Of a DNA stretch of 64,000 nt, positions 37,877 through 52,800 are shown in pieces. Under the pieces are notes generated by a model. It did not search any database. It was not told the origin of the DNA and was given only the letters and a program-made list of their open reading frames with translations. A program made the translations under genes and the position numbers. Positions within the stretch are counted from its first letter, which is position 1. Each line of letters opens with the position of its first letter. Source of the DNA: Anopheles merus (taxonomy: Eukaryota > Arthropoda > Insecta > Diptera > Culicidae); the NCBI RefSeq assembly GCF_017562075.2, contig NC_054083.1, positions 19,589,428 to 19,653,427 on the forward strand, read 5' to 3'.

Positions 37877-40800
37877 CATGGTCACAAACGGGCAGCCGAT
37901 TGGTTCGATCGAAATAAATAGAGAGGTAAAACGTTACTTGTTTAATGAAGTTGTTAGTACCACCCAGGGGCCAGAAGGTTATCCCCCCCCTCTTTACGGA
38001 ACGGTAAACGTTAAACGGAATACGAGAGCAATTGAACGTTCAGCCTGTTCCGCAGCATCTTCTGAGCACGCATTGCGAAAGTGATGCGTTTGTTGGATCC
38101 GTTAAGCAAATAAAACGTGATGAAGGGCCACAGGGCCCGACCAGTACTAAATAGAGTAAGGTTATAATTTTAAAATTATTTGCTATTGCTTCTAATCCCG
38201 GTTTTTGTCCGCACTATCCCGGTTTGCCTCTGTAAATGAGATTCTGAACATTCTTTACTCCACATATTTCGCACCTGGATTAGCAGTAATTACAGGCCGG
38301 TGGGCTGGCAAATGATCGGAAAGCGACCGTTTTCGTTTCGAAATAAAAGTAAACTAATGAGCCCGGTGAACTTATTATCGCCGCCGTCTGGGTCAACCGT
38401 TGTGGCACCGGTTCTGCAATTTAAACGGCAATGGCCACAAACGACAACCTGTCGAGAAATCGTGCCACCGGTTAAGCCATTATCTCATACTTTACGGCCA
38501 CTAGTGGCCACAAGCATTTGCACTCCGATTATCGCGTCGCACAAAACGGTCGCCAGCTTAATCTACAGTTCCCCGGTAAGCTTACTCTCACCGCGTGTCG
38601 ATCGATTCCGATTCCACGCCGTAGATTGGGGTTTGATGTTGCTTTTTATTATTGGCATGTCTGACAAGAACACACACACACACACATCGTCTGAGGTCTA
38701 ATGCAAAAAAATAACATTCACGCGTGTACATTTCCGCCTCTGTTTACTGGTGCTGGCCGGGAGATCCGTCTCGGGGGCAGAAAAGCACGCTGCACGGTCC
38801 AACCGGCTTGCCAAGCAACAGGTTGCACAGCAAACGCGTCACGCGTAATAAAGTGGACGTAATTAAGCGACGATTTCGATGGGCACCGGTGTCTTGCGAT
38901 ACATTCGATAGAGGAAATAGTTAGCGTTTGTTCTTTTTTTATTCACCAGTGAAACGATTTTTTTTTATTGACGCTAATCCTAAACCTCTCTCTGTTTAAA
39001 ACAACGCAGTTTTGTTCCTCTTACCACACTGCCAGCAAAATGCCAACTCGTTTTAAATAAGGGCACAAGCGACAACTTGAAGCAAAACCCGACCGGTAGG
39101 AAAGCAAAAGAATGCACTAGAACCTTGTAGCTCGTTAAAATGGTCGAAAGATCGCAAAAAACGGCCATCGCATAACGAAAGACTTCAACGCCCGTGGCAG
39201 TGGCGCGTGTGGCGTTTTAGTAAGCGACGAACCTCCAAGCGGGATGGCGCCTACCGTTTAACATTCTAGCGCGCGGCACAGACACGGTCGCGACTGACCT
39301 TTATTTTGCCGCTTGACTTTGGCGAGAACTTGGGCAGAATTGTACCGATAGAATAACACGCTTCCTACCTATAACGGTGCCATAAACGAGGTGGGTTTGG
39401 GCGAGCGACAGCAAAATAGCGATGGGCACTGAGAGGTTCTCGAGGGGCAAACTGTTGTCACGATTTTTGCTTTCCCTTTCGTTTATTTAATCTCCGGTCG
39501 TGGGGAATCCACGGTGTTATGCTAGTTAGCCCGGGCAGGCTAAAGGGTTCTCGCTACCGTTGGAAATGGAAAAGCTCATCAACGCAATAAAGAATTATTA
39601 TGTCAGATGTAGTACAATTTAAAGCAGAAACCACTTTAATTGCTAAATATATGTTCTAAATGATGAAATGTTTTTATTTCTTTTTCAAATATATACTAAG
39701 AAAACCCCTTAAAATATCAACTTGATTAATTTTTAGCTGCACAAAATTTGCCTTCGCTAAAAGCTAAGGGAAAGAAAATCGCCCACCGCTCATCGTAATG
39801 TATCGAAGTCCTCCATCATCGCATAAATCCACTCGTCAACAGTTCGATCTACCGCACTCGCCGCCGCTCATAACCGATTGCAACGGCTAATTTGCGCACT
39901 TATTGTTAGCGGCAATGATGGTACAAAATTTCCACAAATTTGCCGCGTAATTCACGTTGACCGGTGTGGATTAATCTTAGCCTTGATGGGATGAAAAGAC
40001 CGCCACAATGCAGGACAAAGCAATCTAAGGGACGCATGTACGTACGATCAGTACCCCTCCTCTCTGCCTTCCTTTTGGAGTTACTGGCAGAGCCAGTGTA
40101 CTCACTAGGCTACCGCAAGCTTCCCCGTTCAGTACGGTTGCTGTACGGCTAGTGGCCGATTTCTGCCAACACCAATCGATGGTTTATGTCTTAACGCTAT
40201 TATTCCTTCCTGCCCAGCCCGTCATCGGAGGTGATCGTCGTTACCGTCGCAGTCATCGTCGTCGCCACCGTCTCGGGTAATTAATTCCGATATAGCACAC
40301 TGCATACCGCGGCGCACATCGAGCACGCGATTCGCAATCATCCAAAGGAAGGAAACGGAAAATTAAACGCTACTCACCGCACCGCAATCGATGTTTCGCG
40401 GTCGTTGTGGTGCGTGCTTGAGCTATATTAACTTTTTTTTCACACGCTTTTGCCACACGATTATGAAACGATGGAAGGGTATGAAAGGGTTTAGAAAGAG
40501 ATTAATCAATGGTGTTAATCGGGCCAGCGATCATCATTAATGCAGTGTAGATTTAGTACTAGTCCGTTTTATTTAGTTTTTTATTCTAATTGAGTTGATT
40601 TATTTCACACTCAGGATCGAAGAATGGATTTATCGGTTTGTTATTATCATGCTGCATTCAGTGCACGTTTAATTGTCCGCTTAGAATAACTATAGGATCG
40701 TGCTTCTTCTCCTGCCAGGCAATGAAGATCGTTTCGATGCGCTTTTCTGTACCGCGCATCGTGATGGTTTAATAAATTATATCTTGTGTCACAGATTTAC

Positions 40801-43800
40801 GAACGAGCTTGAAACGTGCTGCAAATTTTCAAACCGAATGCCACAAGAACAATGGTCCGCGGTGCTGATCCCCGCTGCAAATGATAATCTCCCCCGGATG
40901 GAAACAATGGAGCCTGCCCGGTCACGAAGACCAAAGTGCATACCATGCACCGTCGATTGCATAAAATATCTTATTCCAGCCAGTCTCTAAGCGCTACTAT
41001 CAATAATCGTCCATTCGAAAGGAAATTGATTGATTATTCTGTGCCGGAATGGGAGAGGCTTCCCTTGCTCTCCCTCCCTATACACCCTCTATCCCTCAGT
41101 CTGATGTGAATTTTAGATGCTTTTCTTTTGTTTTTCAATTCTCAAATGTAGAATTTTTGCCGGTCGTTGGATCGGATTGAAAAAACAAAAGGAACAATTC
41201 GTGACGTAGATCGTTTAACTGAACTGTGATCTTTCATTGACTATCGAAATGTTTCTAGAAAGGAAGGTGCATGTTTGATTATGATTTGAATTGAAATCGA
41301 TCGTTCACAATCACGAAATAATGCGCTTTAATTGCAAGTCTGTTGGCCTCAGTATATTTTTAATAATTTGTTTGGTTATTGAACAAAACTTTTTATAAAT
41401 CCAATCTTTTATCGCAGACATCTTTTACAACAGAACTGTTAACAGAATGTTGAGTTAGACTTAAAACAAATTGTGCATGTGAGCATTATTATGTAAAAAA
41501 AAACTCTTGGCAAAATGTTGGATTCTACGACATGATTCACTGTGATGCATTTTTACTAAAGAAAAGTGAATTTAAATCCAAAAATTCAACATAACCGATG
41601 CCTAATCATAGAAATTGTGAAAACACTCGCATCATAACACTAAACAAGAGTTATTTATAATTCACTCGCCAAACCACTAATCAGCTGCCAATGATACCTG
41701 CTACCCAGTGGAGGTAACCATCTGCTGGCGTTCTTTCTATCCCGAAATTCTAGCACTCTGCTCTTTACCTCCAGCAATGATCCTGCGAATGATCGTTGCG
41801 AGCGAAATTCAACGTAACGATTCAATCGCAGCGAATTGAGGCACATAATGATGGGTTTCATTTCGGCCGATGGCCGACCAGAGATCACTGTACCATGATT
41901 TTGCAGTTATTACACCTGGACTGGGAATTCTTTACACACTGGAACGTGACGTACCGCTGTCTGCAAGTTAAAGGGCTTACGGCTGTCTGGTTCTGGAGGT
42001 TGCTGCCTGCCTCTTCCCGTCTGCACCACCGATGAGAAAACAATCACGTAACATCGAACATGGAAAGCAAGGAGCAATAACCTTTGCCACTGTGCAGCTA
42101 ATCGTTGCCGCGTTGCCTGTGCGCAAGAAATATCAAACGAACGAAAGAACAAACAGTCTAAACGGTAACAAGCGGCGGCAACCGATGCACACACACGCAA
42201 TGCAACGCCGAGAATGTGCAGGGGGGGGGGGGGGGGTGTACTGTTGCAGTCGTTCGCTTAAAATTGCCACTGCAATTGATGGAGAGAAAACAGGGGGATC
42301 ATTTATTTTACAAAACAAAAGTGTGTGTTTTTTCCTGTGAGAAACAAGAGAAGACGATTACCCTTTTTGTTGAATTTTCTTGTTTTAACGCATAATTATT
42401 CTTGAGCCGTTATGCAGAGAAACAAATCATACCTTGGTGTTGTTTTAATTGTTTTCTGTAAGTCATATTGTTGAACACCGTTCAAATCAATAAAAAATAA
42501 TCCCGGTTTCTTCTAGGAAATATTACAAATTTCTTTCTATTTTCATGGGCCCGATCAATGCCCACGATCGGTCAAATGATTCATAATCCAATCATACTTA
42601 AAGAAATGAATTCTCCATTTTTGCCATTACAGAGACCCCACAGCATGCTTTCATCGCGGAAAAGCAATAACATTTTATTCGCTTAAATTATAGCTTAAAT
42701 TTCAGACAGACCCCACCGCTAATCATGGTGCTTGGTGACAGTAAAATATCACCTGTGGCATAACACCCCAACCGGGCGCACCATGGGTGGTAAATCGAAC
42801 TGTTCATTTCCACCAACCCGCTGCCAAATGCGGCCCAAAGCACCCGTGCAAGCATTGCGTTCGCGAACGGACGTAAGAACCGTTAAAACGACACACGGAA
42901 ACACTTCTCGCTCGCTCGAATCATGTTGTTCAATTTGTTCTGAACATCTTTCGCACCTTTTTCCACCCCGCCGTTGCTTGGGATAGCGATGCCGAACTTG
43001 GGTCGTGCCATTTGCAAACAAATCGCACCATCTCTCCGTTTCGTCGATCGTCGCCGGTGGATTCTTTTTTTTGTTCGAAAACAATTCTCCCATAACCGTT
43101 AAGGTGAAGAATCTCGCATCATCATCAACATCATCATGAACGTCACCTCGTGTAGCCGGTTGAAATCGTCCAACGAACGCGGCTCGCGATCGGGAAAAGG
43201 GTGTGTGCACCGGTCGGCTCTCACAGCTTACCCTCTAGACCCGCAATATTGGCTGCGTTCTAATGCAAAGCAGCAACGCGCGGACGGAACAGAATCGTTG
43301 TCGCATTTGGTGCCCGAACAGATTGGATTGACCCGGAAACGGGCGGGCGGGAGACCACACGATCGATGTGCACGAAGCTAATCACTTTCGACTTGAACGG
43401 TTTTATGGGCGATTGTTGTTTGGTTTGGAGCGTTTGGGTGTTCCGTTGCCAGTTTTTGCGACTGGCGGTGCTTTACGTCGGCGACCGGCAGTTGCTTTGT
43501 GTACTGGCGATGCACATAACTCGGCGGCTCCCGGATACGTTTGCGACGGCTACGATCCATTGCAGAATCGATGAATATTAATGGCCGAACTGATGTATGA
43601 AGTTGTAATGGTCCATAAATTGCGACTGTGTTGTAAGAGTGCTTTTAAGAAATTGGATGGCGATGAAGGCACGTTAAATTTTAGTATTTCGTTTTCAAAT
43701 TAGTTTGACGGAAATAGATTTATTTCAGACACAACAATATCGATTTGTGTCCAAAACCAAATGTCCTAATCGAAAACTATGCTGATAAACATATTTTAAA

Positions 43801-46800
43801 ACCACATGATTTAAAAAAATGACGTTTTTCGTCTGACTGTTTTTGTTAACACTAGAAATGGCATATGTAAACCAATTTATTACAGTTTATTCATTACTTA
43901 AGGCTACGATAAATGTACGAGCACATAAACTCCAATTCCCATCTGCCTTACGTTCCGACAAACTCCAATAATCGTTGATAACGGGCATTTCCCTTCCGTT
44001 CCGTTCTGTGCGCACACGGTTCTCGTTCGAACTGAGACAATTACCAACCACGCTGCAGATCAAAACAGAAATATTTTCATAATCACTCCCACACACACAT
44101 TTCCACTCTGTATAGGCAAAATTCTACCGACGTCATTCACGAAGAATTTAATTCAACGTATTTCCAACCATTCATCCTCCCCCCCCCCCCCCGCCCCCCC
44201 CTTTAATCACGTTCTAAGCTTGTTTCGAAGCATAACCATTGGCAGAGAAAGTTCAACGTTTTCCCCTTGCTGGCATCACACGTCATACAGACAACAAAAT
44301 CGCACAAACAGCTAAATAAATTCTTAAGCAAAACAAGCAAGCTGAAGGCACCAGCCACCTCCCACTCTCCAAGAACGAACTGCGCCTTTGGTCCGCCGGC
44401 TTAAGCCGATCTCTGCTGCCTGGGAAAATTCTCAGCAATTTCCATAGCGAGCATAAAACGGGCTCGGAAAGAAGCTTGACCAACTTGGCATAAAAAAAAA
44501 ACCCCAAGCTCTGCAACGGCAACCAATGAAAACAAAACCATTAACAACCGTTTCTTCACTCTCTCTCTTCTTTAGTTTTACGATTATGGCATGCGTGTGT
44601 GTGTGTGAAAGTGTAGAAGGGAGTTTTTTTTATTTTTAAAATTTACCAGCTCTTTGTTTGACCCCTCCGCTATCAGTTAGCGGAAGAGCAGACTGATCGT
44701 ATCAACCGTATCTCGTTGCAGATGAAGTGGAAATCATTTTCATTTTATTCACCCTTCTTGCAGCGCTCTAAAGAGTAAACAAAAGATGACCTTCTCGTCC
44801 TTCCCAAAGGAAACACCGGTACCCCGTAGGGGAGCATTTTGTTTAATTCGTACAACCGAAGGCGAATGCGAGGGAAACACATACTTCGACGACAAATAAA
44901 AACGAATACTATATCCCGCTCGCAACAAATGAGATGTTTTTTTCCACACGTCAAGCCATAATGCAAGATGTTTACCGTGACCAAAGGCGTCGTACGGGCG
45001 AGATCACAAAACCTATGTTTGACGCTGGCTGGATCGTTGGAAAAATCAACCACCTTCTCCACTATCCTCATGGTTTGGTCAATGACCAGCACCCATTTTG
45101 TCTCACCAGCATCACAAGGGATTCGCACATAAAGCTTCAATGCTGGCATTACACCTGGTCTGTTGCTCCACAGTCCGCAATACGGTTCGCCAGCAGCCAA
45201 TTTTATTTCGCTCGATACGCAGCTGTTTGCAGGTTTGCAGGTGATCTGAAGCAACATTTTACTTCCTTCCCTGTTTGCATATTGGATGCTTGCGTATTGA
45301 AAGCGATGGAGGCAAAACAGTAATCGGAAAAGTAGAAAAAACTGCTCCACTCCACCCTTGACTGTGGCTGGGTGGATGATAAAGGCAAGCTAACCAATAT
45401 CCGCACGATTGGATTGATTAGAGCGCAGACAAAGACGCGATGCCGTTGCGTACCATTATTCGCGCTCCGATGGGGGTAATTTTCAATTACAGACAAGCTA
45501 ATAAAACCTCACCTAGCTGTAGAGGGAATTACTCTGCTCAGCTGTACTGATTTTCTTTTCCCCTTCGAAGAGCCTTTCATTTGCCAATGATATCTGGCTG
45601 GTATATGTGTGTGTTAATGCTTTCAGACAAAGCTCGAATAAAAAATCGGCGTTGAAATGCCTCACAAAATAGGCAAAGCGTGTGTGCAAAAATCCAACGA
45701 TCGACGAAGCTTGGGACGGTGTAAGCCAGGAGGAAATTAACGTGTGAGGTTAGTGTAAGGAAATTTGGTTGTTTGTATCTGAGTTTAATTTTTTGCCCCT
45801 GGTTCTGAAAAGCGTTACCACCTTTGAACCGAACTAACCCGATCATTAAATGGGCGAGAGGTCCAATCTGTAAGTTCTGCAATTGATCAGCCCACTTAAC
45901 CGATGCGATCGTGCCCATCCAGAGCAGATGTGTTTAAAAAAAAGCAAACAACAGTTTATCGTTGCTAACAACACCAGAAATTCAGTGTAAACAGGCAGCC
46001 GCAGGAATGGTCATTATATTATCTGCAATTAATATTCTAATCATGCACATTATAAATACTTCCAACGCGATCAAAATCACTTCGTCATGTCCGATCGGGA
46101 GCGCAACGCAGAGAAGGTAATTAGTTTTGCATGGGTTGGATCACCGCACGCCGGGCTGGAGGCGCTACAACACACACAGTGCCATGGTAGACAGCGTGCC
46201 ATACTCGGTACGCATTGCATAAATTACACGCAATCCACGTCCGCGGGCTAAAGTGTGAGAAGATGCGTTAACGTGGATCTAGTGCGTTCATCTTATCATG
46301 CGCTTCATGTGTGTGTGAAACGAGTTGATTGATAAAGTTAGAGCCTCCCTTCGAAGCGTTCTGTTTTGCCGAAGGTCTACACGTTTCTGCCATCGCATAA
46401 CACAGCACAGCACCAACTCGCACCAACTTATCGTTGGCCGATGGTACAGGGTCGGTTATGATGCACACAGCCCCTTGGCTCATTACTAGTCATGAGCCGA
46501 TGCGTACCGTAATGACCGGTGTTAATGGTGTGTCGATGCCAGAGCATACCTTCAACGCCCATTAATTCTGCTGGGGCGCCCCATCAAGGGTTAATTTTGC
46601 ATAATCATGGGATGGGAAAGAGAAGAAGATGCATACTGTTCCAAAAGAAACTGATTTCTCCCATCCAAAGGCGAGGGACAGCTAGTGTAGATTGGTTCAA
46701 TTTTTGTTCGGCACTCACAGCTTTAAGCAGTGCAATTAATTATGGAAATTTTGCAACATTAATATGGAAGCTTCGGCTATAGAAAGATTCCATCAATCAC

Positions 46801-49800
46801 AAATCCAGTAAAACACACTTGTGAGGTCGACTATAAAATCAGCGTTGGACTCAAAACCACGGACTGGAATTTTCCCATGTATACCACAATCCCATAACGT
46901 GCCCGAATCGAAGCTAACGAAACGATCGCGTCGAGGTCAGTGGCGCACGCTCGTTGGCCAGGTATGACCTTTTTTATTTTCTTTTTCCTGATCGACTAAT
47001 CGGCACGGCGCACACCTCGCGTGCCCGCATGACCGCAGTAGGTTATGCGTTAGAGGTGAAATTGTTAACCGTTGCACGAGATCGATCGATTCGGCACACT
47101 CACATAAGCACCAGGTTTCTTCTGTTCAGTAAGCATTGTAAGCACTCGTTTACTGGTGTGCATTTGCATCAAAATAAATCTATTTTAAAGAAACTGTATC
47201 AAAAAACTTCAACAGCAAGCGACGAACCGGCAGTGCTTTTAAATCTTTAGTATTTATGTTTTTTTTTAATCAAGTTTAAACATTTATACAAAAATTTTAT
47301 GTACTCAAAACTATCAAAACTTGTGTATTGTATGCAAACACTTTCTCTCAATTTTATACAAAAATTTTCCCAATCACGGTTAAAAACTCATCGAGCACGG
47401 TCGTACAAAGGGTATAGCCAATACGCAGCAGCTTTTCGATCATATCAATGACCTCACCACTCGCGACCGCCGTCATAGCTTACACCCCCCAAAATGCGCT
47501 AATCACCTTATCCCAGATTCGCTTTTCGGGTTTCATTTTCCACGGCGCCATACCAACACATATAGGCCACACGGTTGGTCCAGCAGCAGCCGCAGCAGCT
47601 CGATCGACCTGGTTAGCTTTGTAAATTATCTCCGATTAACGTGAACGTTGTTCCGATTGCGTTGACGGAGACGAGTCACCTGAGCGCTGACATTGCAGCA
47701 ATGCCATGTTAATTCCCTTCCTGCTGACGCGCACGTTAATGCAGTTAGTGCTAATCGCAAATAAACGGCAGGAAATGGCCACTTCCGGGCAGTTTTTATT
47801 TTGTACGAATGCATCCCAAAATTTCACTTCCGAAGAATCACTTCATCTACTCTCTTTTGGAGGGTTAGATCTTGCCGAAGTAGCAGACAAAGACAAAGGT
47901 AACGTCTTTCAGTATTTCAGTGACCTCAAACATAAGCGCAGGGTAATGTGTACCTGCAGATTAGAAATGTTCACGATCGAACTAGACGCTAGACCACCCA
48001 TTACCGGACACTGCAATTGCTAAAACAAAGGTGCTGCGCTACGTTTCGTCTCCGAAAGTAGTCCACGGTCGGAAACGGCACATTACCATCGCAGACTCGC
48101 ACCCCGATTGATCGGCTAATCTTGGTCTGGTTTTGAATTGATCCGTCTGCGTGGAGTAGCAGAAACTGGCGAGTGTTTGTGCCGCAATTTCCCTATCACC
48201 ACCGCAGAGGTCACACTCGATCGATTGCGCGGAAGAAAATGTATTGCAACTGTAGCAAACCATCGAACAAAGCGAAACCCCATGGAAAGAAAACTCATTA
48301 GTCAGCAAGGCGTTGGGACGGCGTAAGTTCATTCGATTAACGATTTGATTTACGAGATTACAAATTCTCTCAGCAAATGTGTGAGTGTGTATGTGGGAAT
48401 AGAAGAAATGGAAACCCTAAACTGATAGGCAACAGCGGACCAGCGGACAGTGGAACTGAAAAGCTGGCAATGCGGGTGGTGATTCCCGATTATGAATCGC
48501 AACGGGAAATTAACTATTGTATCTGATTGAAAGTGTTTTTTCTTTCTTTTTTTGAGTGCCATAGTTACTATTAACGAATCCCACATCCAAAGTTCACTTT
48601 CCCATGGGGTTGAAAGAACAATTTAATGTTTTTGTATATGATTAGACTGCATATGATGTGAAGAACATTCTTCGAAGAAAAGTTTCTCATTAATTGCTGT
48701 TAGATACTTTCATCTTCAACTTTTTTTCGTACTTTTCTTACATTTAAAGAGAGAGTAAATTGTTTTTAGATTAAATTTATCATAATACTTTTTTTCAATT
48801 TATTTATAATAAAAATGTTTTCATTAATCATAGTTAAATAAGAAGTTATATAAAGAATGATAAAATATGCTTTTGCCCCACTCAAAGGCAAAATTTAAAT
48901 ACCTTTAAATCAAATTGAATTTTACGATCTCTTACGATAACTTAACGACGACTTATGGCTAAAAAAAAGTCAATTATTACACATAACGTAACAATTTCGT
49001 AAAGCTAATGTTTAGAAGAAATGATTTTCCAAAGTAAAAGGAGATATTATGTTGATGGCTGTTTCCGGCATCTAATCGTTTGAATAATGAATTAATAAAT
49101 CAAACATGAATCATTATTTTAAAATCTCGCCAAGCAACTGAAAAAAGCGATGAAATAAACTGCCACACTAAAATAGCAATCTAACAAATACAAATAAAAC
49201 CAATCAAGCGCTACAAAACACACGCAAGCATGCAATTACTTTCATTAAAGCTCCTTGTCAGCAACAGATCCACCCTAAAGTGCGCACATAATTACACTCC
49301 CCCTTTAATACCACATTATTAATTTCTCACATTAATCTGGCAGTACCGCCAAAGCAAGCAGAAGGCCGCCCCTTACCCTGCTGATGCCGGTAGAAATGTT
49401 TTGATCTTTATCTAAACGCCCCACCCTTTCTTTGATCACCATGATTGGTACGTTAGTCCAGTTGGAAGTGGTCCACCAGCAGCAGGAATGAGGCAGCAGC
49501 ATCAGAAACATTCAACTGCCGCTTTGCATACCTCCCGTCGAGCTACACACGTTCCAGCCCCGATCGAATGGAATCAGAATTGAAGAATGAAAACGAATTA
49601 ATTTCAATCCTAAATCCGTGTAAGGATCGTTCCCCGCCAGATGGATGGGGTTTTTGGAAAATTAATTTTATCTAATTGCCGCCTTTCCCTTTTTTCTCAT
49701 ACACACACAGACACGGTACCACCGACGCACCGGGCCCGATCAGACGGTTGTAACCTAAATTCCCAGTTCTTTTTTTTGGGTTGTGAAGAAATGATTTGTT

Positions 49801-52800
49801 TTAATTAAACCAAATCGTATCAGTGAGATCACTCGAGAAAAGAAGGGCACTACGACAATGCAATCTAAAGGTACAAAACACCAGAAGCATTGCCCCCGTT
49901 TCCCGTCGAAGAAGCGCGTACTTCTTTCGCGGCCAGAACATAATCTCACTTTTCATTAAGCACCTGTAGTGGGCCGTTCGTTACTGTCTGTCTGTTTTTG
50001 AACACGGCCAGTAGGTCCAGCATATCCGATCGGTAACCGGTCCGGTAGACTAACCAATTATCTACCTCAGTTGCAGATCGAATTTTCGAAAGGGCCGTTC
50101 CGAGCCGTTCCCAAAAAAACCGTCTGCCGTTTTTGTTCTGCTTTCACTGGCAAAACAATACCGACACCGGCAAGTGCACTTGCCCGACAACCTCGAGATT
50201 GATCTAATTTTGTTTTGCTCCCGCAAGCAATTACCGATCGATCGATCGATCGGGTGGTGGGATGGGAGACTGTGGACTAGAAAATAAAATTAAGAGAAAA
50301 GCGTTCGATTTTTCCCGCGCTCGTGTGCGGGTGCCCTGATTGCGTAAGTTGAGTTGGTGGTGGTCGTGGATCGAGGATGGCTTCGATGCGTGAGTCCGAG
50401 ATGCAGCAGTAGCTCGGTTGGCCGGTGTAATCACCGCAGCCCGTAGATTCTGGGGCGTCTGGAGCATAGCGCACGCATCGTATGGCTCCATTTCTGGGAC
50501 GGCAATGATTGAAGCGTACCGGATTACCGTTTATAGCGAAGCGGGATCAATTTTCCCATCTGGGGCATGTAATTGTTGTCCATAGCGTATTCCGCTGCAA
50601 GTAGCAAAGAGGGTGGAAAAGAGCGGTCCATTTTTGGGACATTGCCGGACAGGTTGTACTGAGAAGGGAATGCAGTTGCAGATCATCTGCAGTTGTGCAT
50701 CGGGTCTGTTATCTGATATTGGTGGCTTAGAGAAACAACAGACTTTGAGGCAACTCATGATGTCGTTTGAAGATATATTCTATCATGATATTTGATGTAC
50801 GATATGTAGCCACAGTTATAAACGGTTCTAACCAAACAACAAAAACATTTTTTGAGAAGATAATGGTATTTGTGTTTTTTTTTTTCAATAAATTAGAGAA
50901 TTTTTGGTTTGAACAAAAAGATCACGCATTTAAATACTTAACTATCCTACTTAATCAATTGCCTGAGGTAGTCTGTCAATCATGAAGCACAATATTTAAT
51001 TACCAAGTACCTCAGCTAACGGTAGCTAAAGACCATCGCACTAATGTGTTACATTTTTTCCCCGATTCTCCCCTCAATGGACAACCCAACACATTCTGAA
51101 AAGAAATTGTTATTTTGTGTCCATTTCGGTCCTTTCACTCAGCAGCAGCAAACAACAGCAAATTGTTTCTGGTAAGGTAATGATCGTACCCATCACATAT
51201 CAGAACATCAAAAGCGCTTGCCCTCATTCCGCGCGCAATGATCGATCGATGCGGTGGCCCCGAAGAGGAATGTTTGGCGTGTCGTGGAAGGCACGCTGCG
51301 CGATGACCGATCGATTGTTGATAAGCAGCTTTCCTGAAAAGGACACGGACATGTTTCCCCCATCAACTCCTTTCGACATTAATGCAAAATCGAAACACAC
51401 CATGAACGACAACAACGAAAAAAAAAATGCAATCTCTCGAACGAATCTGACCTTAAGTGTTGAAAAACCAAACCAAAAAAGGTGATTGGGGTTTCGAAAA
51501 ATCAATAACACACGCTGGAGTTGAGCATTTTATTTTTGACTACTTTGGTTTGACTTAATTCATGTTTAGCTGAATAAACATCATTTTTCACAATGCACCT
51601 CTCTATAGAAGGATTTAAAATAGCTACACCGCTGATCTTCAAAATTCATCAATCATTTCGGGATCGTTATTGATCTCTATTAGAGCCTATTCATGGTTTC
51701 ACCATGTCGGCATATCTTAGATCTTGGCGTTGTATCGATTTCAAACTCCCACACCGTGAATTGTAACTTATACAAAGTATCATCGCATCGGGCAGTCGAA
51801 GCTCTAAATCCTCCAAACCAACATGCCGATTTCCATTTCCCGCGATGAATGTAGATCACACAGCATCTGCACAGCATGACACACAGCCCTGCAGTAACGA
51901 AGCACACTATACATTGTGTTCCATACTATTTCGATTCTTACATCCCTCACACCGATGCGTTTCGTGCGCCACAAAGGGTGCATAAATCTTGTTGCTTGCA
52001 CACATCTGAATCGTACAGTTTAGAGCTTACAAACGGGAGACGTCCGACTACATGGGCACGGGCGTCCCCGTCCTCTAATCACGCAAGCTTCACGGCAATA
52101 ATAGGCGCCCTGGAACGACTTCCCATTAGCACCTGAACGGCGATAAATACGACCAGCTGCTTGTTGCTCTTTGGCGCAGCATCGAACAGATTCTAGGTTG
52201 TCTAACTGCACCGCGGCTAGATGATGATGATGCTGTGGCGTCCGGTGGTGGAAGCAAAGAACATAGAAAATCAAAGCGACGTTGTCATAATTATAAATCT
52301 CAACCAACTCTCTCAACACCGTTTACTGTTTACCAAACAACGTTTGTCCGTTTGCCCACTCTCTCGCTCTGTATCAATCGGTCGCTTCCTTTGCTACGTT
52401 TGTGCAGGAGAATGCAATTGACGCTAATAACGGGTGACATGACGACTCGCTAACTAATAAATAGACGAGCGGTAAATTATCCGGATCCGTAGGTTCGAGC
52501 GGCATTGTAGTTGTGAGATTTAAGCTACCCGTGCCAGCCAGTCGATAAAAGGAAAAGCAAATAGAATTATTAAGCAATCCAGTCTATTGGAAGGAATGTT
52601 AACGAAACAGTCATTCTGAGTGTGAGTTAAAATATTATCTTCTCATACATTCTTATCATATATTGTTCTGGAATGTATCGGAATTTATAGTAAACCCAAG
52701 AAACGAGCTAGAGCCAATTACTGTCCCTCCGTAGGTCCCTTCTCTCCCCTCCCAAAACCGGTCTGGGAGCGTAGAATCGTGACACGGAAGAATACACCCG

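Noticed and set aside
44745..45350. 201-codon open frame on the - strand opposite a 129-codon + frame
   Set aside because: Antiparallel open frames with no known domain and no splice or promoter context; kept only as non-coding intron, although conservation could be tested.
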